Shown here piece after piece: positions 52,239 through 62,226 of a DNA stretch of 64,000 bases. The position numbers were made by a program, and so were the translations under genes. Below the pieces are notes generated by a model, which saw only the letters and a program-made list of their open reading frames with translations, had not been told where the DNA came from and ran no database searches. This DNA is from Pelagibacterium sp. GTDB lineage: Bacteria > Pseudomonadota > Alphaproteobacteria > Rhizobiales > Devosiaceae. The stretch is taken from the NCBI GenBank assembly GCA_002723255.1, contig PBNW01000016.1, positions 24,646 to 88,645 of the forward strand, read 5' to 3'. Positions within the stretch are counted from its first letter, which is position 1; every line of letters starts with the position of its first letter.

Positions 52239-53048
52239 TCATTTTACCTTTTCCTTTTTGCCCGCCAGCTCGCGCATGGCCGCCTCATAGCCCTGCTTAT
52301 AGGCCTCGGTCGAGCCGAAGCGGAACATGTCGTCTTCGCCCAGCCGGGCCAGGGTCTTGGCGCCGGGGCTGTCGAGATCGATGACCAGCTTTGCCAGGCC
52401 CCGCGCCACAGCGACGGGCATGCGAGAGGCCTTGCCCTTGACCAGATCGGCGGCTGCGGCGAGCTCGTCGGCAAGCACGGTGACCGTTACGTTCAAGGGC
52501 CGGCCATTCGCATCGACGCCACCGCGCAGATCATCGACCAGTTGCACGCCGGCTGCGCCTATGGCGGCGTCGGTCTGGCCGACGCGCCAGGGGCGACCGA
52601 GGGGATCGGTAATGATGAGGCCGAGCCTCTTGCCGGTCTTTTCGCGCAGGGCGCCGCAGAGCGCCCGGGCAGAAGCGTCGGGGTCGCGCGGCAGGCGCAG
52701 AGCGAGGCCATCGGGGACGTTTGAGGTGTCGAGCCCGGCGGCGGCCATCACCAAGCCTTGCCGGGTTTCGACAATTCTGGTGATCCCACCGGCATGGGCG
52801 CGCTCGGCGACGATGCGGACCGTATCTTCCTCGATGGCCATATCGCGCGCCGCGATAGGCACCTGCATGCCTTCGGCCTTGGAGACGATTTTGGAGGTGA
52901 CGATCAGGATATCGCCATCGGCCAGCGCAGCGTCCGGATCGGAGGTGGCCATTGTGTCGATGGCGTTCGAAATCAGCGCCACCAGATCGTCACCTGGCCC
53001 GATTTCGGGGATGCCCTCGATGCCCCAGAGTGTCAGACGATCGGCCAT
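52239..53048 (-). CDS. cofE: Coenzyme F420-0:L-glutamate ligase
   Basis: A 269-residue CofE. It adds the gamma-linked glutamate tail to F420-0 using GTP. Landmarks are [18 protein letters not shown] at the start (shared with FbiB N-domain), [17 protein letters not shown] (about 41-57), [22 protein letters not shown] (in parts, about 172-193) and [14 protein letters not shown] (about 222-235). It lacks the C-terminal nitroreductase-like domain of actinobacterial FbiB, so it is the archaeal-type single-domain form. ATG overlaps the stop of the FGD-family gene by 1 bp, showing tight coupling. No cofG/cofH/cofC/cofD genes are in the window. Confidence 0.93.
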   Translation of the reverse strand: MADRLTLWGIEGIPEIGPGDDLVALISNAIDTMATSDPDAALADGDILIVTSKIVSKAEGMQVPIAARDMAIEEDTVRIVAERAHAGGITRIVETRQGLVMAAAGLDTSNVPDGLALRLPRDPDASARALCGALREKTGKRLGLIITDPLGRPWRVGQTDAAIGAAGVQLVDDLRGGVDANGRPLNVTVTVLADELAAAADLVKGKASRMPVAVARGLAKLVIDLDSPGAKTLARLGEDDMFRFGSTEAYKQGYEAAMRELAGKKEKVK

Positions 53049-54070
53049 CAGCGCTTCTTGAGTTTGGGCAGCACTTTTTCGGCGAAGACGTCGATCCATT
53101 CGCGCTGGTTGCGGCCCACATTGTGGAGATAAATGCGGTCGAAGCCGAAATCGGCAAACTTCTGGATGTGTTCGAGGTGCTCTTCGGGATCGGGCGAAAT
53201 CACCATTCTTCCCTTGAAATCCTCGGGCCGGACCAGCTTGGCCATCTGCTCGAAATCGAAAGGAGAGCGGATGTCGGCCTTTGGGAATTTCATGCCGCCA
53301 TTGGGCCATTCGGTCATGGCGTTGGCCAGCGCTTCTTCGTAAGTTTCGGCCCAGCTCAGGTGGAGCTGGAGCACTTTGGGCATGGCGTCGGGGTCCTTGC
53401 CGGCCTCACGGGCGCCCTCGGAAAATTTTTCAAACAGCATCTCGATCTTGCCGAGTGGAGCGCCGACCGTAATGATCCCATCGGCAAATTTTCCGGTCTT
53501 TTTGGCGTTGAGCGGTCCGGCGGTTGCCACGAGAATTTCGGGCGCGGTTTCAGGCATGGTCCACAGCCTTGTGGATTCTATACGATAATAATCGCCCTTG
53601 TGTTTGGTGTCCTTGCCGGCAGCCGAGTTCTCGAACAACTTCTTGATGATCTGGACGGCCTCGAACATGCGGGCGGAACGTTCGCCCACATCGGGCCAAT
53701 ACTGGGCGAGGAAACTTTCGTTGAGGGCCTCGCCTGCCCCTACCCCGAGCCAGTGGCGATTGGGGTACATGGCGGCAAGGGTCGCCGAAGCCTGCGCCAC
53801 CATGGCAGGGTGCCAGCGGAACGTGGGGGTGGTGACGCCGGGGCCCATATCGCCCCTGGTGCGCTCGCCGATGGCGGTCAGGACGTTCCAGACGAAGGCC
53901 GACTGGCCCTGCTGGGGCACCCAGGGCTGGAAATGGTCGGCAGCCATGGCGCCGTTAAAGCCCCTTTGCTCGGCATATTCGGTCAGTTCCACGCAATCGC
54001 GCGGATGGAACTGCTCGAGCATCACCGCATAGCCGATCAACCCTTCGGGTCCGGATTTGAAAACGGACAT
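53048..54070 (-). CDS. F420-dependent glucose-6-phosphate dehydrogenase-family protein (LLM class)
   Basis: A 340-residue LLM oxidoreductase of the FGD family. Motifs shared with mycobacterial FGD are EQFHPRD (19-25), DHFQPW (45-50, containing the catalytic His and Trp), [27 protein letters not shown] (in parts, 101-118, with the catalytic Glu) and GDYYR. These support F420 binding. Whether glucose-6-phosphate is the substrate depends on phosphate-binding Lys/Arg residues that I cannot place with certainty; related hydroxyl dehydrogenases share the same core. GGGGAG lies about 8-10 bp upstream of the ATG. It is the first gene of the cassette. Confidence 0.85.
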   Translation of the reverse strand: MSVFKSGPEGLIGYAVMLEQFHPRDCVELTEYAEQRGFNGAMAADHFQPWVPQQGQSAFVWNVLTAIGERTRGDMGPGVTTPTFRWHPAMVAQASATLAAMYPNRHWLGVGAGEALNESFLAQYWPDVGERSARMFEAVQIIKKLFENSAAGKDTKHKGDYYRIESTRLWTMPETAPEILVATAGPLNAKKTGKFADGIITVGAPLGKIEMLFEKFSEGAREAGKDPDAMPKVLQLHLSWAETYEEALANAMTEWPNGGMKFPKADIRSPFDFEQMAKLVRPEDFKGRMVISPDPEEHLEHIQKFADFGFDRIYLHNVGRNQREWIDVFAEKVLPKLKKR

Positions 54071-54186
54071 CGACGCGACTCCCCTTGGCTTTGCGATCAG
54101 TCAATCACAAAGGATAAAGGAGCAACAGAGGGGATTTTGACCTTTTGGTAAAATTTTTCATGGGGAGAGGGCCGGTTTACTCCCCT

Positions 54187-54290
54187 CGCTGTCCCGGACC
54201 TGATCCGGGACCCAGCAGCCTAGCCGCGACTCCATAGTCCGCGGCTGGTTCCCATGGGCCCCGGCTTTCGCCGGGGAAGCGCAGGAGGAG
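54187..54290. repeat. 105-bp double-palindrome repeat, copy 2
   Basis: Same structure and orientation as 51005-51109 with a diverged centre; both outer hairpins are nearly identical. It lies between the FGD-family gene and the galactose dehydrogenase gene. The rest of 54071-54312 holds the FGD upstream region. Confidence 0.88.
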
Positions 54291-54312
54291 AGGCTGGGAC
54301 CCGAACAGCACC

Positions 54313-55236
54313 CTACTCGATGAACGCCTCTACCTTGCGCATCTCGCCGAGCATACAGGCATCGGCCACCAGTTGCAGCGGGGCAATATCGACGTCGCTT
54401 TTGCCCTGCGCCAGAAGTGCGGCGAAATGGGCGTAGATGCCGTCATATTCGGTATCGTCGGCGGCCAGTTGGGTATCACCATCGATGCGCAGCACAGCGC
54501 CGCCGCTGGAGAGTTCGAGCAGCCCGGCATCGGTTCGGACGGTGATATCCCAGGTTTGCGGGCCTTCCTGGCGCCAGTCGAAATCTGCGGTGACCAGATG
54601 GCCGGTGACCGCAACAAAATCGATCTTCGCAGCGATGGGGGTCTGGCGGTTTTCCGGCACCTCAAGCACCGCGCCGGTCACCAGAACGGGTGCGGGGAGC
54701 ATGTGGCTGAGGATCGAGAGCGCATTGATGCCGGGATCGAAGACACCCATGCCGCCGGGCTCCCAGATCCAGTCCTGACCGGGATGCCAGCGGCGCACAT
54801 CCTCGCGCCAGACGATATCGACGCTTTTTATGGTCTTGCCGGCGAGCCATGTGCGGGCCGGTTCAACGCCCTGTGCGTAGCGCGAGTGCCAGGTGGCAAA
54901 CAGGGTTACCCCGTGCTTTGCTGCCAGATTTTTGAGCCATTCGACTTCGGCCACCGTGGCACCGGGTGGTTTTTCCAGCAGAACATGCCGGCCGGCGCGG
55001 ATGGCGGCCTCAGCGTATTGGCGGCGCACCTGTGGCGGCGTGCACAGAGCGACGGTGCCGATATCGGGACGGGCCGCGAGCATGTCATCGAGCGCTTGGA
55101 AATGGTCGACGCTTTCAAGCTCTGCATTGCGCGAGACAATGGCGGCCAGTTCGAAATCGGGATTTTTGGCAATCGAGGGCAAATGCTGGTCGCGGGCGAT
55201 CTTGCCCAGACCGACAATGGCAATCTTGTGGGTCAT
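54313..55236 (-). CDS. Gfo/Idh/MocA dehydrogenase, likely D-galactose/L-arabinose 1-dehydrogenase
   Basis: A 307-residue NAD(P) oxidoreductase. The Rossmann motif VGLGKIARDQH is at 8-18, EKPPGAT (about 92-98) carries the catalytic Lys, and DPGINALSIL (about 164-173) matches the Azospirillum-type arabinose/galactose 1-dehydrogenase. It oxidises the aldose at C1 to the lactone. The gene is coupled to the dehydratase gene by a 1-bp overlap (TGATG), and AAGGA lies upstream. With the sugar importer genes it forms an oxidative aldose pathway. Confidence 0.85.
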   Translation of the reverse strand: MTHKIAIVGLGKIARDQHLPSIAKNPDFELAAIVSRNAELESVDHFQALDDMLAARPDIGTVALCTPPQVRRQYAEAAIRAGRHVLLEKPPGATVAEVEWLKNLAAKHGVTLFATWHSRYAQGVEPARTWLAGKTIKSVDIVWREDVRRWHPGQDWIWEPGGMGVFDPGINALSILSHMLPAPVLVTGAVLEVPENRQTPIAAKIDFVAVTGHLVTADFDWRQEGPQTWDITVRTDAGLLELSSGGAVLRIDGDTQLAADDTEYDGIYAHFAALLAQGKSDVDIAPLQLVADACMLGEMRKVEAFIE

Positions 55237-56978
55237 CAATGGGAATCCTTGCCCACCGCACTGCCGCGCGCGCCTTTGAGAAAATCGAAATCGGCGCCGG
55301 TATGGGCCTGATCGACGTGATCGAGGAACATCTTTGCGTAACCCGATTGCGGCTGATCGGGCAGCGGGGTCCAATCGGCCAGGCGGGCGGCGATCTCGGT
55401 CTCGGGAACATCGAGATGAATGGTGCGATTGGGCACGTCGATGGAAATCATGTCGCCATTGCGGACGGCTGCCAGCGGACCGCCCACCGCTGCCTCGGGG
55501 GAGGTGTGCAGGATCACCGTGCCATAGGCGGTGCCCGACATGCGGGCGTCGGAAATGCGCACCATATCCTTTATGCCCTTGCGCAGCACCTTTGGCGGCA
55601 GGCCCATGTTGCCCACTTCGGCCATGCCGGGATAGCCCTTGGGGCCGCAGTTTTTGAGCACCATGACGCAGGTCTCGTCGATATCGAGCGCCTCGTCGTT
55701 GATCTTTGCCTTGTAATCGTCGATGTCCTCGAACACCACGGCGCGGCCGGTATGAACCATCAGGTGCGGGCTGGCGGCCGAAGGTTTGAGCACACAGCCA
55801 TTGGGCGCAAGATTGCCCTTCAAAACCGCGATGCCACCATGGCTGGTGAGAGCCTTGTCGACCGGCCGGATCACGTCCTCGTTCCAGTTGCGGGCGCCGG
55901 CGACTTCCTCGCCCATGGTGCGCCCGGAAACGGTCAGCGCATCGCCATGGAGCTTTTTTCCGTCGAGCAGGGATTTGAGCACTACGGGCAGGCCACCAGC
56001 GTAGAAGAATTCTTCCATCAAATATTTGCCCGAGGGCATCAGATTGACGATTGTTGGGATATCGCGGCCCAGCCGGTCCCAATCGTCGAGCCCGATATCG
56101 ATCCCGACACGCCCGGCCAGGGCCAGCAGATGGACCACGGCGTTGGTCGAACCGCCGATGGCGCCATTGGTCATCATCGCATTTTCGAACGCTTCGCGGC
56201 TGAGGATATCGGAAGGTTTGAGGTCGTCTTTCACCATATCGACGATACGGCGGCCGGTGAGTTGCGCCATAACCCGGCGACGGCTGTCGACGGCGGGGAT
56301 TGCCGCATTGCCCGAAAGCGCCATGCCCAGTGCCTCGGCCATAGAAGCCATGGTGGAGGCAGTGCCCATGGTGTTGCACGAGCCCGAGGACCGGCTCATG
56401 GCCTGTTCGGCTTCGAGGAAATCCTCCTGGCTCATTTCGCCGGCCTTGATCGCTTCGCTCATCTGCCACAGCGCGGTGCCCGAGCCGACTCGCTCGCCCC
56501 GGAACCAGCCATTGAGCATGGGGCCGCCGGTGACAACGATCGAAGGAATGTCGGTGGAGGCCGCGCCCATCAGCAGCGATGGGGTGGTCTTGTCGCAACC
56601 GACCAGCAGGACGGCGCCATCGATGGGCTGGCCGCGCATCACCTCTTCCACCGCCATGGCGGCGAGGTTGCGATACATCATTGCGGTGGGGCGGAAGGTG
56701 TTTTCCGAGGCCGAGAACACCGGCACCTCCAGAGGAAAGCCGCCGGCTTCCCAGACGCCGGCCTTTACCTTTTCGGCCAGTTCACGCAGATGCCCGTTGC
56801 AGGGGGTGAGATCGGACCAGGTGTTTAAGATCCCGATGACCGGGCGGCCGTCGAACAGATCGTGGGGATAGCCCTGATTTTTGAGCCACCCGCGGTGGTA
56901 GATCGTATCGCGCGAGGTGCCGCCATACCATTCCTGCGAGCGCAGCTTGCGCGGCCATTGGGCCTTTTCAAATGCCAT
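55236..56978 (-). CDS. IlvD/Edd-family sugar-acid dehydratase, likely L-arabinonate dehydratase
   Basis: A 580-residue iron-sulfur dehydratase. The [2Fe-2S] ligands fit Cys60 (DLTPCNGH), Cys128 (VGCDKTTP) and Cys201 (GSCNTMGTAST). These positions are one residue from those of the characterised Rhizobium arabinonate dehydratase, of nearly equal length. It converts an aldonate to the 2-keto-3-deoxy acid. Galactonate or fuconate are alternative substrates in this subgroup, and the nearby dgoK favours at least partial galactonate use. It starts 12 bp after the gguC stop. Confidence 0.9.
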   Translation of the reverse strand: MAFEKAQWPRKLRSQEWYGGTSRDTIYHRGWLKNQGYPHDLFDGRPVIGILNTWSDLTPCNGHLRELAEKVKAGVWEAGGFPLEVPVFSASENTFRPTAMMYRNLAAMAVEEVMRGQPIDGAVLLVGCDKTTPSLLMGAASTDIPSIVVTGGPMLNGWFRGERVGSGTALWQMSEAIKAGEMSQEDFLEAEQAMSRSSGSCNTMGTASTMASMAEALGMALSGNAAIPAVDSRRRVMAQLTGRRIVDMVKDDLKPSDILSREAFENAMMTNGAIGGSTNAVVHLLALAGRVGIDIGLDDWDRLGRDIPTIVNLMPSGKYLMEEFFYAGGLPVVLKSLLDGKKLHGDALTVSGRTMGEEVAGARNWNEDVIRPVDKALTSHGGIAVLKGNLAPNGCVLKPSAASPHLMVHTGRAVVFEDIDDYKAKINDEALDIDETCVMVLKNCGPKGYPGMAEVGNMGLPPKVLRKGIKDMVRISDARMSGTAYGTVILHTSPEAAVGGPLAAVRNGDMISIDVPNRTIHLDVPETEIAARLADWTPLPDQPQSGYAKMFLDHVDQAHTGADFDFLKGARGSAVGKDSH

Positions 56979-56990
56979 TCCCTGCCCTTT

Positions 56991-57989
56991 CTACAATGAT
57001 TTGACCGCGACAGGCGCGTCGGCAGGGCGTGTCTTGTCGATGGCCAGGGGGTTCTTGAGCGGCAGTCCGAAGGGGGCGGCTTCGATTTCGAAGATGTCGC
57101 CTTCTTGCGTGCGGATGTCGTCGGCAAAGCTTAAAGTCGCGGTGCCGAACATATGGACATGCACGTCGCCGGGCTTGCGGAAGATTTCGTATTTGAAGTG
57201 ATGGTGCTCGAGATTGGCGAGGGTGTGGCTCATATTGTCCTCGCCCGAAACGAAGGGCTTTTCCCACAGCACAGTGCCATCGCGGACGACGCGGGAGGTG
57301 CCCTCGACATGGGCGGGGAGTTCACCGACAAGAATTTCGGGGCCGATGGAGGCCGGGCGCAGTTTCGAGTGCGCGAGATAGAGATAGTTCTGGCGCTCGG
57401 TGACGTGATCGGAAAACTCGTTTGCCAGCGCAAAACCGATCCGGTGCGGAACGCCCTCGTAGGAGACGATATAGATGCCGGCGATTTCAGGCTCTTCGCC
57501 TGCATCGAGCGCAAAGCCGGGCGAGGTGATGGGCTTGCCCGGCGCAACCAGGGCATGGCCATTGCCCTTGTAGAACCATTCGGGCTGCACGCCCGTCTTG
57601 CCGCCCACAGGCTTGCCGCCTTCGACGCCCAGCCGGAACATCTTCATGGAATCGGTGACGTTTTCTTCGGCGCCGGCTTTGAGGTGCATGGCGTTGCGGG
57701 TCGAGGCCGAACCGAGATGGGTGAGCCCGGTGCCGGTGAGATGCAGGCGCGCGGGATCATCGGGGGTTATGGGCGCCAGAACCCTGCCCTCGGCATAGGC
57801 GGCGTCGAGATCGACGCTGTCGCCGAGCCCCTGTTCGGCGATCAGTTCGGCCAGCGCCATATCCCTTGCGATGGCGCGTTTGGCCAGCGCCAGAATGGAA
57901 TCTGCGCCATTGACGATCCTGGCATTGTCGCCTTCACGCGCCACGACGCACTGGGAACCGCTGGTATGGGTAATCTGGGAGAGCAGCAC
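56991..57989 (-). CDS. gguC: GguC/AraD1-type fumarylacetoacetate hydrolase-family protein
   Basis: A 332-residue FAH-superfamily enzyme. The C-terminal half holds the FAH metal site (GDAGEEPEIAGIYIV-type acidic region near 165-178, then NEFSDH near 193-198). GguC lies next to gguA-gguB in Agrobacterium and is thought to act on a 2-keto-3-deoxy sugar acid; the reaction is not certain. The start is GTG at 57989 with GGAG upstream. It follows the gguB gene by 57 bp and precedes the dehydratase by 12 bp. Confidence 0.88.
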   Translation of the reverse strand: MLLSQITHTSGSQCVVAREGDNARIVNGADSILALAKRAIARDMALAELIAEQGLGDSVDLDAAYAEGRVLAPITPDDPARLHLTGTGLTHLGSASTRNAMHLKAGAEENVTDSMKMFRLGVEGGKPVGGKTGVQPEWFYKGNGHALVAPGKPITSPGFALDAGEEPEIAGIYIVSYEGVPHRIGFALANEFSDHVTERQNYLYLAHSKLRPASIGPEILVGELPAHVEGTSRVVRDGTVLWEKPFVSGEDNMSHTLANLEHHHFKYEIFRKPGDVHVHMFGTATLSFADDIRTQEGDIFEIEAAPFGLPLKNPLAIDKTRPADAPVAVKSL

Positions 57990-58046
57990 TTTGATAATTA
58001 CTCCGGGGATTGGGGAATCCGGCGCACCCTGGGCGCGCCGGAAAGA

Positions 58047-59249
58047 TCAGGCGGCCTTGTTCTTGTTGTAGACGTCGAAGATCACGGCGGCGAGGAGGAC
58101 AAGTCCCTTGATCATCTGCTGCCAGTCGATGCCGATGCCCATGATCGACATGCCGTTGTTCATCACCCCCATGATGAACGCGCCGATCACTGCGCCGACA
58201 ATGGTGCCGACACCGCCGGCCATCGAGGCGCCACCGATGAAGACGGCGGCGATGACGTCGAGTTCGAAGGTTTCGCCGGCCTTGGGCGTGGCCATGTTGA
58301 GACGGGCCGCGAACACGAGGCCCGCCAGCGCAGCGAGCATGCCCATATTGGCAAAAACCAGGAAGGTCAGGCGTTCGGAATTGATGCCCGAGAGTTTTGC
58401 GGCCTTTTGATTGCCGCCCACGGCATAGACGCGGCGTCCGATGGTGGTCTGCTTGGCAACGAAACTGTAGCCGGCGATGAGCACAGCCATGATGATAAAG
58501 ACGTTGGGCAGACCGCGCGATGTGGCCAGAAGGTACACCAGGTAGACCACGGCCCCGGCGGCGAGAATGTTGCGGCCGGTGAAGAATGCGAAGGGTTCGT
58601 CGGGCGTGCCGTGTTTTGCCTCCTTGGCGCGGGCCCGCACCGAGAGCAGGACGAGGATCGCCGCAGCGGCAACGCCGAGCAGCATCGAAAGCATATGGAT
58701 TCCCTCGACGGCAAACAGATCGGGGATGAAGCCGGAGGCGATCATGCGAAACGAGTCCGGGAACGGGCCGATGGACTGGCCCTTCAAGAGCACCATCATC
58801 AGGCCCTTGAACACCAGCATGCCGGCGAGCGTCACGATGAAGCTGGGGATTTTCCAGTACGCGATCCAGTAACCCTGAACGGCACCGATGGCCGCGCCGA
58901 CAGCCAGGCAGATGATGGCCGCGGGCACGAAATGGAGATCGAACTGCACCATCAGGACGGCAGCGAGTGCGCCGACAAAGCCCATGACCGAGCCGACAGA
59001 GAGATCGATATGGCCGCACACGATGACCAGCAGCATGCCCACCGCCATGATGACGATATAGGAGTTCTGGAGCACCAGATTGGTAACGTTGGCAGGGCGC
59101 AAAAGGATGCCGTCGGTGGCGATCTGGAAGAACACCACGATGGCAATCAGCGCAAACAGGATGCCGTATTCACGCAGATGGGTCTTGAGATAGCCCACAA
59201 ACACCGACGGGCCGCCGGTTGCGGACGAGGGTTGGGTGAGATCAGTCAT
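58047..59249 (-). CDS. gguB: Multiple-sugar ABC permease GguB (XylH/MmsB type)
   Basis: A 400-residue BPD_transp_2 permease with about ten membrane helices and a conserved GHIDLSVGSVMGFVGALAAV-type segment (about 77-96), plus GRRVYAVGGNQKAAKLSGI (about 262-280). It is the channel of a ChvE-linked importer for arabinose, galactose, glucose and related sugars. It begins 33 bp after gguA. Confidence 0.92.
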   Translation of the reverse strand: MTDLTQPSSATGGPSVFVGYLKTHLREYGILFALIAIVVFFQIATDGILLRPANVTNLVLQNSYIVIMAVGMLLVIVCGHIDLSVGSVMGFVGALAAVLMVQFDLHFVPAAIICLAVGAAIGAVQGYWIAYWKIPSFIVTLAGMLVFKGLMMVLLKGQSIGPFPDSFRMIASGFIPDLFAVEGIHMLSMLLGVAAAAILVLLSVRARAKEAKHGTPDEPFAFFTGRNILAAGAVVYLVYLLATSRGLPNVFIIMAVLIAGYSFVAKQTTIGRRVYAVGGNQKAAKLSGINSERLTFLVFANMGMLAALAGLVFAARLNMATPKAGETFELDVIAAVFIGGASMAGGVGTIVGAVIGAFIMGVMNNGMSIMGIGIDWQQMIKGLVLLAAVIFDVYNKNKAA

Positions 59250-59282
59250 TGCGGTGTTCCGTTGATGAGCAGTTGAGGGCGA

Positions 59283-60815
59283 TCATGCGGCTTTTCCCGT
59301 CTTTAAAATCATCGACATGATCTTTTCCTGGCTGGCTTCGGCGATGGGCAATTCGCCCACGAAGCGGCCCGCGTTCATGACGTAGATGCGGTCGCAGGTG
59401 CCCAGCAGTTCGGGCATTTCCGAGGAGATCAGGACGATGGCTTTGCCCTGGCTCGCCAGGTCGTTGATGATTGAATAGATTTCGTATTTCGCGCCCACAT
59501 CGATGCCGCGGGTGGGTTCGTCGAGGATCAGAACGTCGGGTCCGGCATAAAGCCATTTGGACAACACGACCTTTTGCTGGTTGCCGCCCGAGAGATTGAC
59601 CGTTTTCTGGCCGATGCCCGAGCTTTTAATCGCCATGAGCTTGCGATAGCGCTCGGCGACCTCGCGCTCCTTGTGATTGTCCACCACGAGACCGTTGGCG
59701 ATGCCGTTGAGATTGGCGAGGGGGACGTTGTCACGGATCGGCTGGTCGAGGACGAGGCCATAGGTCTTTCTGTCCTCGGTGGCGTAACAGATGCCGTTCG
59801 CTATGGCTTTGGGGACCGAGGAGGTATCGACGGACTGGCCGCGCAGAAACACTTCGCCGGAAATTTTGTCGCCATAGGATTTTCCGAACAGGCTCATGGC
59901 CAGTTCGGTCCGGCCGGCGCCCATCAGCCCGGCAATGCCCACCACTTCGCCGGCGCGCACCGAAAAGCTGACATCGTCGACCACCTTGCGCTCGGAATGG
60001 ATGGGGTGGTGCGCGGTCCAGTTTTTGACTTCGAACAGCACCTCGCCGATCTTTGGTGCGCGGGGCGGAAAGCGGTCGGTCAGGGAGCGCCCCACCATGT
60101 CACGCACGATATCGGCTTCGGAAATCTCGGAGGTGTGGCAATCAAGGGTGGAGACCGTATGCCCGTCGCGCAGCACCGTGATACGGTCGGCGACTTGGGA
60201 AATCTCGTTGAGCTTGTGGGAGATCAGGATCGAGGATATGCCTCTTTCCTTGAGTTCGACCAGCAGCTTTAGGAGCGCCTGGCTGTCGGTCTCGTTGAGC
60301 GAGGATGTGGGCTCATCGAGGATGAGAAGTTTGACCTGTTTCGAGAGCGCCTTGGCGATTTCGACAAGCTGCTGTTTGCCCAGCCCTAGATGAGTGATCC
60401 TGGTGCGCGGCGATTCCTTAAGGGATACGCGCTTGAGCAGATCTTCGGTGCGACGGTAGGTCTCGGTCCAGTCGATCACTCCGTTTTGGGCGCGCTCATT
60501 GCCCAGAAAGATGTTTTCGGCAATCGAGAGCAGCGGGACCAGCGCCAGTTCCTGATGGATGATGACGATGCCGCATTTCTCGCTGTCGGAAATGGAATGG
60601 AAATGGCGTTCCTCGCCCTCGAAAAAGATCTGGCCCTCGTAGTCGCCGGACGGGTAGACGCCCGAGAGCACCTTCATGAGGGTGGACTTGCCCGCCCCGT
60701 TCTCGCCAACCAGAGCATGGATTTCGCCCTGCTCGACAACGAGGTTGACGTTTTCGAGCGCATTGACGCCCGGAAAGCTCTTGGTGATGCCGCGCATTTC
60801 GAGAATGGACGTCAT
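59283..60815 (-). CDS. gguA: Multiple-sugar ABC ATPase GguA
   Basis: A 510-residue tandem ATPase. The first half has Walker [10 protein letters not shown] (about 36-44), signature LGLGKQQLV and [10 protein letters not shown]. The second has the degenerate P loop GLMGAGRTE and signature LSGGNQQKV with LILDEPTRG. This asymmetry is normal for sugar importers of the XylG/MglA type. The start at 60815 has GGGAA upstream. It follows chvE by 84 bp. Confidence 0.93.
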   Translation of the reverse strand: MTSILEMRGITKSFPGVNALENVNLVVEQGEIHALVGENGAGKSTLMKVLSGVYPSGDYEGQIFFEGEERHFHSISDSEKCGIVIIHQELALVPLLSIAENIFLGNERAQNGVIDWTETYRRTEDLLKRVSLKESPRTRITHLGLGKQQLVEIAKALSKQVKLLILDEPTSSLNETDSQALLKLLVELKERGISSILISHKLNEISQVADRITVLRDGHTVSTLDCHTSEISEADIVRDMVGRSLTDRFPPRAPKIGEVLFEVKNWTAHHPIHSERKVVDDVSFSVRAGEVVGIAGLMGAGRTELAMSLFGKSYGDKISGEVFLRGQSVDTSSVPKAIANGICYATEDRKTYGLVLDQPIRDNVPLANLNGIANGLVVDNHKEREVAERYRKLMAIKSSGIGQKTVNLSGGNQQKVVLSKWLYAGPDVLILDEPTRGIDVGAKYEIYSIINDLASQGKAIVLISSEMPELLGTCDRIYVMNAGRFVGELPIAEASQEKIMSMILKTGKAA

Positions 60816-60899
60816 GGCGTTCCCGCTCTCTTTTGTTAAGTGTGTGCGGCTGGGCGAAATACTGCCCCACCGCACGGCCTCTGGAGGAGGATTGGTCGA

Positions 60900-61967
60900 T
60901 TAATTGGCGATCTGGTCTTCGGTATAATAGCCCGAACCCACAAGAACCTCTTCGAGATTGTCGGCGGTGACCAGCACCGGCTCGAGCAGGTAGGAAGGGA
61001 CAACCTTGACGCCGTTTTCGTAGGTCTCGGTGTCGTTGATCTCGGGCTCGGCGCCGTTGATCAGCGCTTCGACCATGCCGACCGTCACACGCGCCAATTC
61101 GCGGGTATCCTTAAAGATTGTCGAATACTGGTCGCCGGCCATGATTGCAGCAACCGAGGGGAGCTCGGCATCCTGGCCTGAAATGATCGGCATGGGCATG
61201 TCGCCCGAACCGTAACCAACCCCGCGCAGCGAGGAGATGATGCCGATGGAAAGCCCGTCATAGGGCGAAAGCACGGCATCGACCTGATCGTCGGTGTAGT
61301 GGGCCGACAGAAGGTTATCCATGCGGGCCTGGGCAACCGAGCCGTCCCAGCGCAGCGTTCCGACCGTATCCATGCCCATCTGGCCCGATTTGACGACAAG
61401 CGTGCCGTCATCGATCAGCGGCTGGAGAACGCTCATGGCGCCGTCATAGAAGAAATAGGCATTGTTGTCGTCGGGCGAACCACCGAACAATTCGATATTG
61501 TAGGGCGCTTCGCGATCGGAGGCTTCGAGCCCGTCGACCAGCGACTGGGCCTGCTGCACACCGACCTTGAAATTGTCGAAGGTGGCGTAATAGTCGACGT
61601 TTTCCGAACCGCGGATCAGCCGGTCATAGGCAATCACATGGATGCCGGAGGCGGCGGCGTTTTCAAGTGCCGTGGTCAGCGTCGTCCCGTCGATCGAGGC
61701 GATAACCAGCACATCGACGCCGCGCACGATCATGTTTTCGATCTGGGCGAGCTGGTTGGGAATATCATCTTCAGCGTATTGCAGATCGGTCTGGTAGCCG
61801 GCGGCCGCGAACAGCTCCACCATGGAATTGCCGTCCGAGATCCAGCGGGCGGAGGATTGGGTCGGCATGGAAATGCCCACCGATCCGGCGTCCTGCGCGA
61901 TTGCGGGCATCGCCGCAAGGGCAGACGTCATCACCAGGGCGCCCAGCCCTGCCAAAATCGATTTCAT
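60900..61967 (-). CDS. chvE: Sugar-binding protein ChvE
   Basis: A 355-residue periplasmic binding protein of the Peripla_BP_4 family. The signal peptide is residues 1-25 (cleavage near AIA). [18 protein letters not shown] (30-47) and a [15 protein letters not shown] segment (about 82-96) match ChvE, which in Agrobacterium also signals sugars to VirA. No vir genes are here, so uptake is the supported role. AGGGAGAAA lies upstream of the ATG. It is the first gene of the chvE-gguABC-dehydratase-dehydrogenase operon. Confidence 0.92.
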   Translation of the reverse strand: MKSILAGLGALVMTSALAAMPAIAQDAGSVGISMPTQSSARWISDGNSMVELFAAAGYQTDLQYAEDDIPNQLAQIENMIVRGVDVLVIASIDGTTLTTALENAAASGIHVIAYDRLIRGSENVDYYATFDNFKVGVQQAQSLVDGLEASDREAPYNIELFGGSPDDNNAYFFYDGAMSVLQPLIDDGTLVVKSGQMGMDTVGTLRWDGSVAQARMDNLLSAHYTDDQVDAVLSPYDGLSIGIISSLRGVGYGSGDMPMPIISGQDAELPSVAAIMAGDQYSTIFKDTRELARVTVGMVEALINGAEPEINDTETYENGVKVVPSYLLEPVLVTADNLEEVLVGSGYYTEDQIAN

Positions 61968-62226
61968 GAGGTTTCTCCCTGTCAGTTTCGCCCCGGCGCC
62001 TCTCGCCACAGCGACCTCCCATGCCGCACGTCAAGCGCAACAATCGCCAGCACATTTGCATATAGTATGATTATTTGTAAAGCGGGTGTTTGAACCCCTC
62101 ACGCGCTTTTTCAACACAGCTCCGCTGCGTGTCGCACGCCGGTGCAATGTGGGGACATGGAGCCCCACGATGCTGGAGTGGTGTGGTCAGTGGGCTGGGC
62201 CGGAAACCGGCGGCGATTTCTGCGGC
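61968..62226. promoter_or_regulatory. chvE upstream region
   Basis: 259 bp without a gene between the chvE start and the GntR stop. An AT-rich stretch (about 62052-62081, containing CATATAGTATGATTATT) is the best candidate for the chvE promoter or GntR operator; no convincing -35/-10 pair was resolved. Confidence 0.35.

Noticed and set aside
52050..52242. Longer N-terminus for the binding protein
   Set aside because: The upstream in-frame extension runs through palindromic repeat sequence (STRDPV-type peptides) and would destroy the signal peptide; start placed at 52050.
48043..54070. Siderophore or cobalamin uptake locus
   Set aside because: The ABC genes belong to the right superfamily, but there is no TonB receptor, siderophore, haem or cobalamin gene and no evident riboswitch; cofE and FGD-family genes explain the context better.
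62080..62110. tRNA-like T-loop (GTTTGAACCCC / GGTTCAAAC)
   Set aside because: The C61 pairing position is missing and no acceptor or anticodon arm can be formed on either strand.
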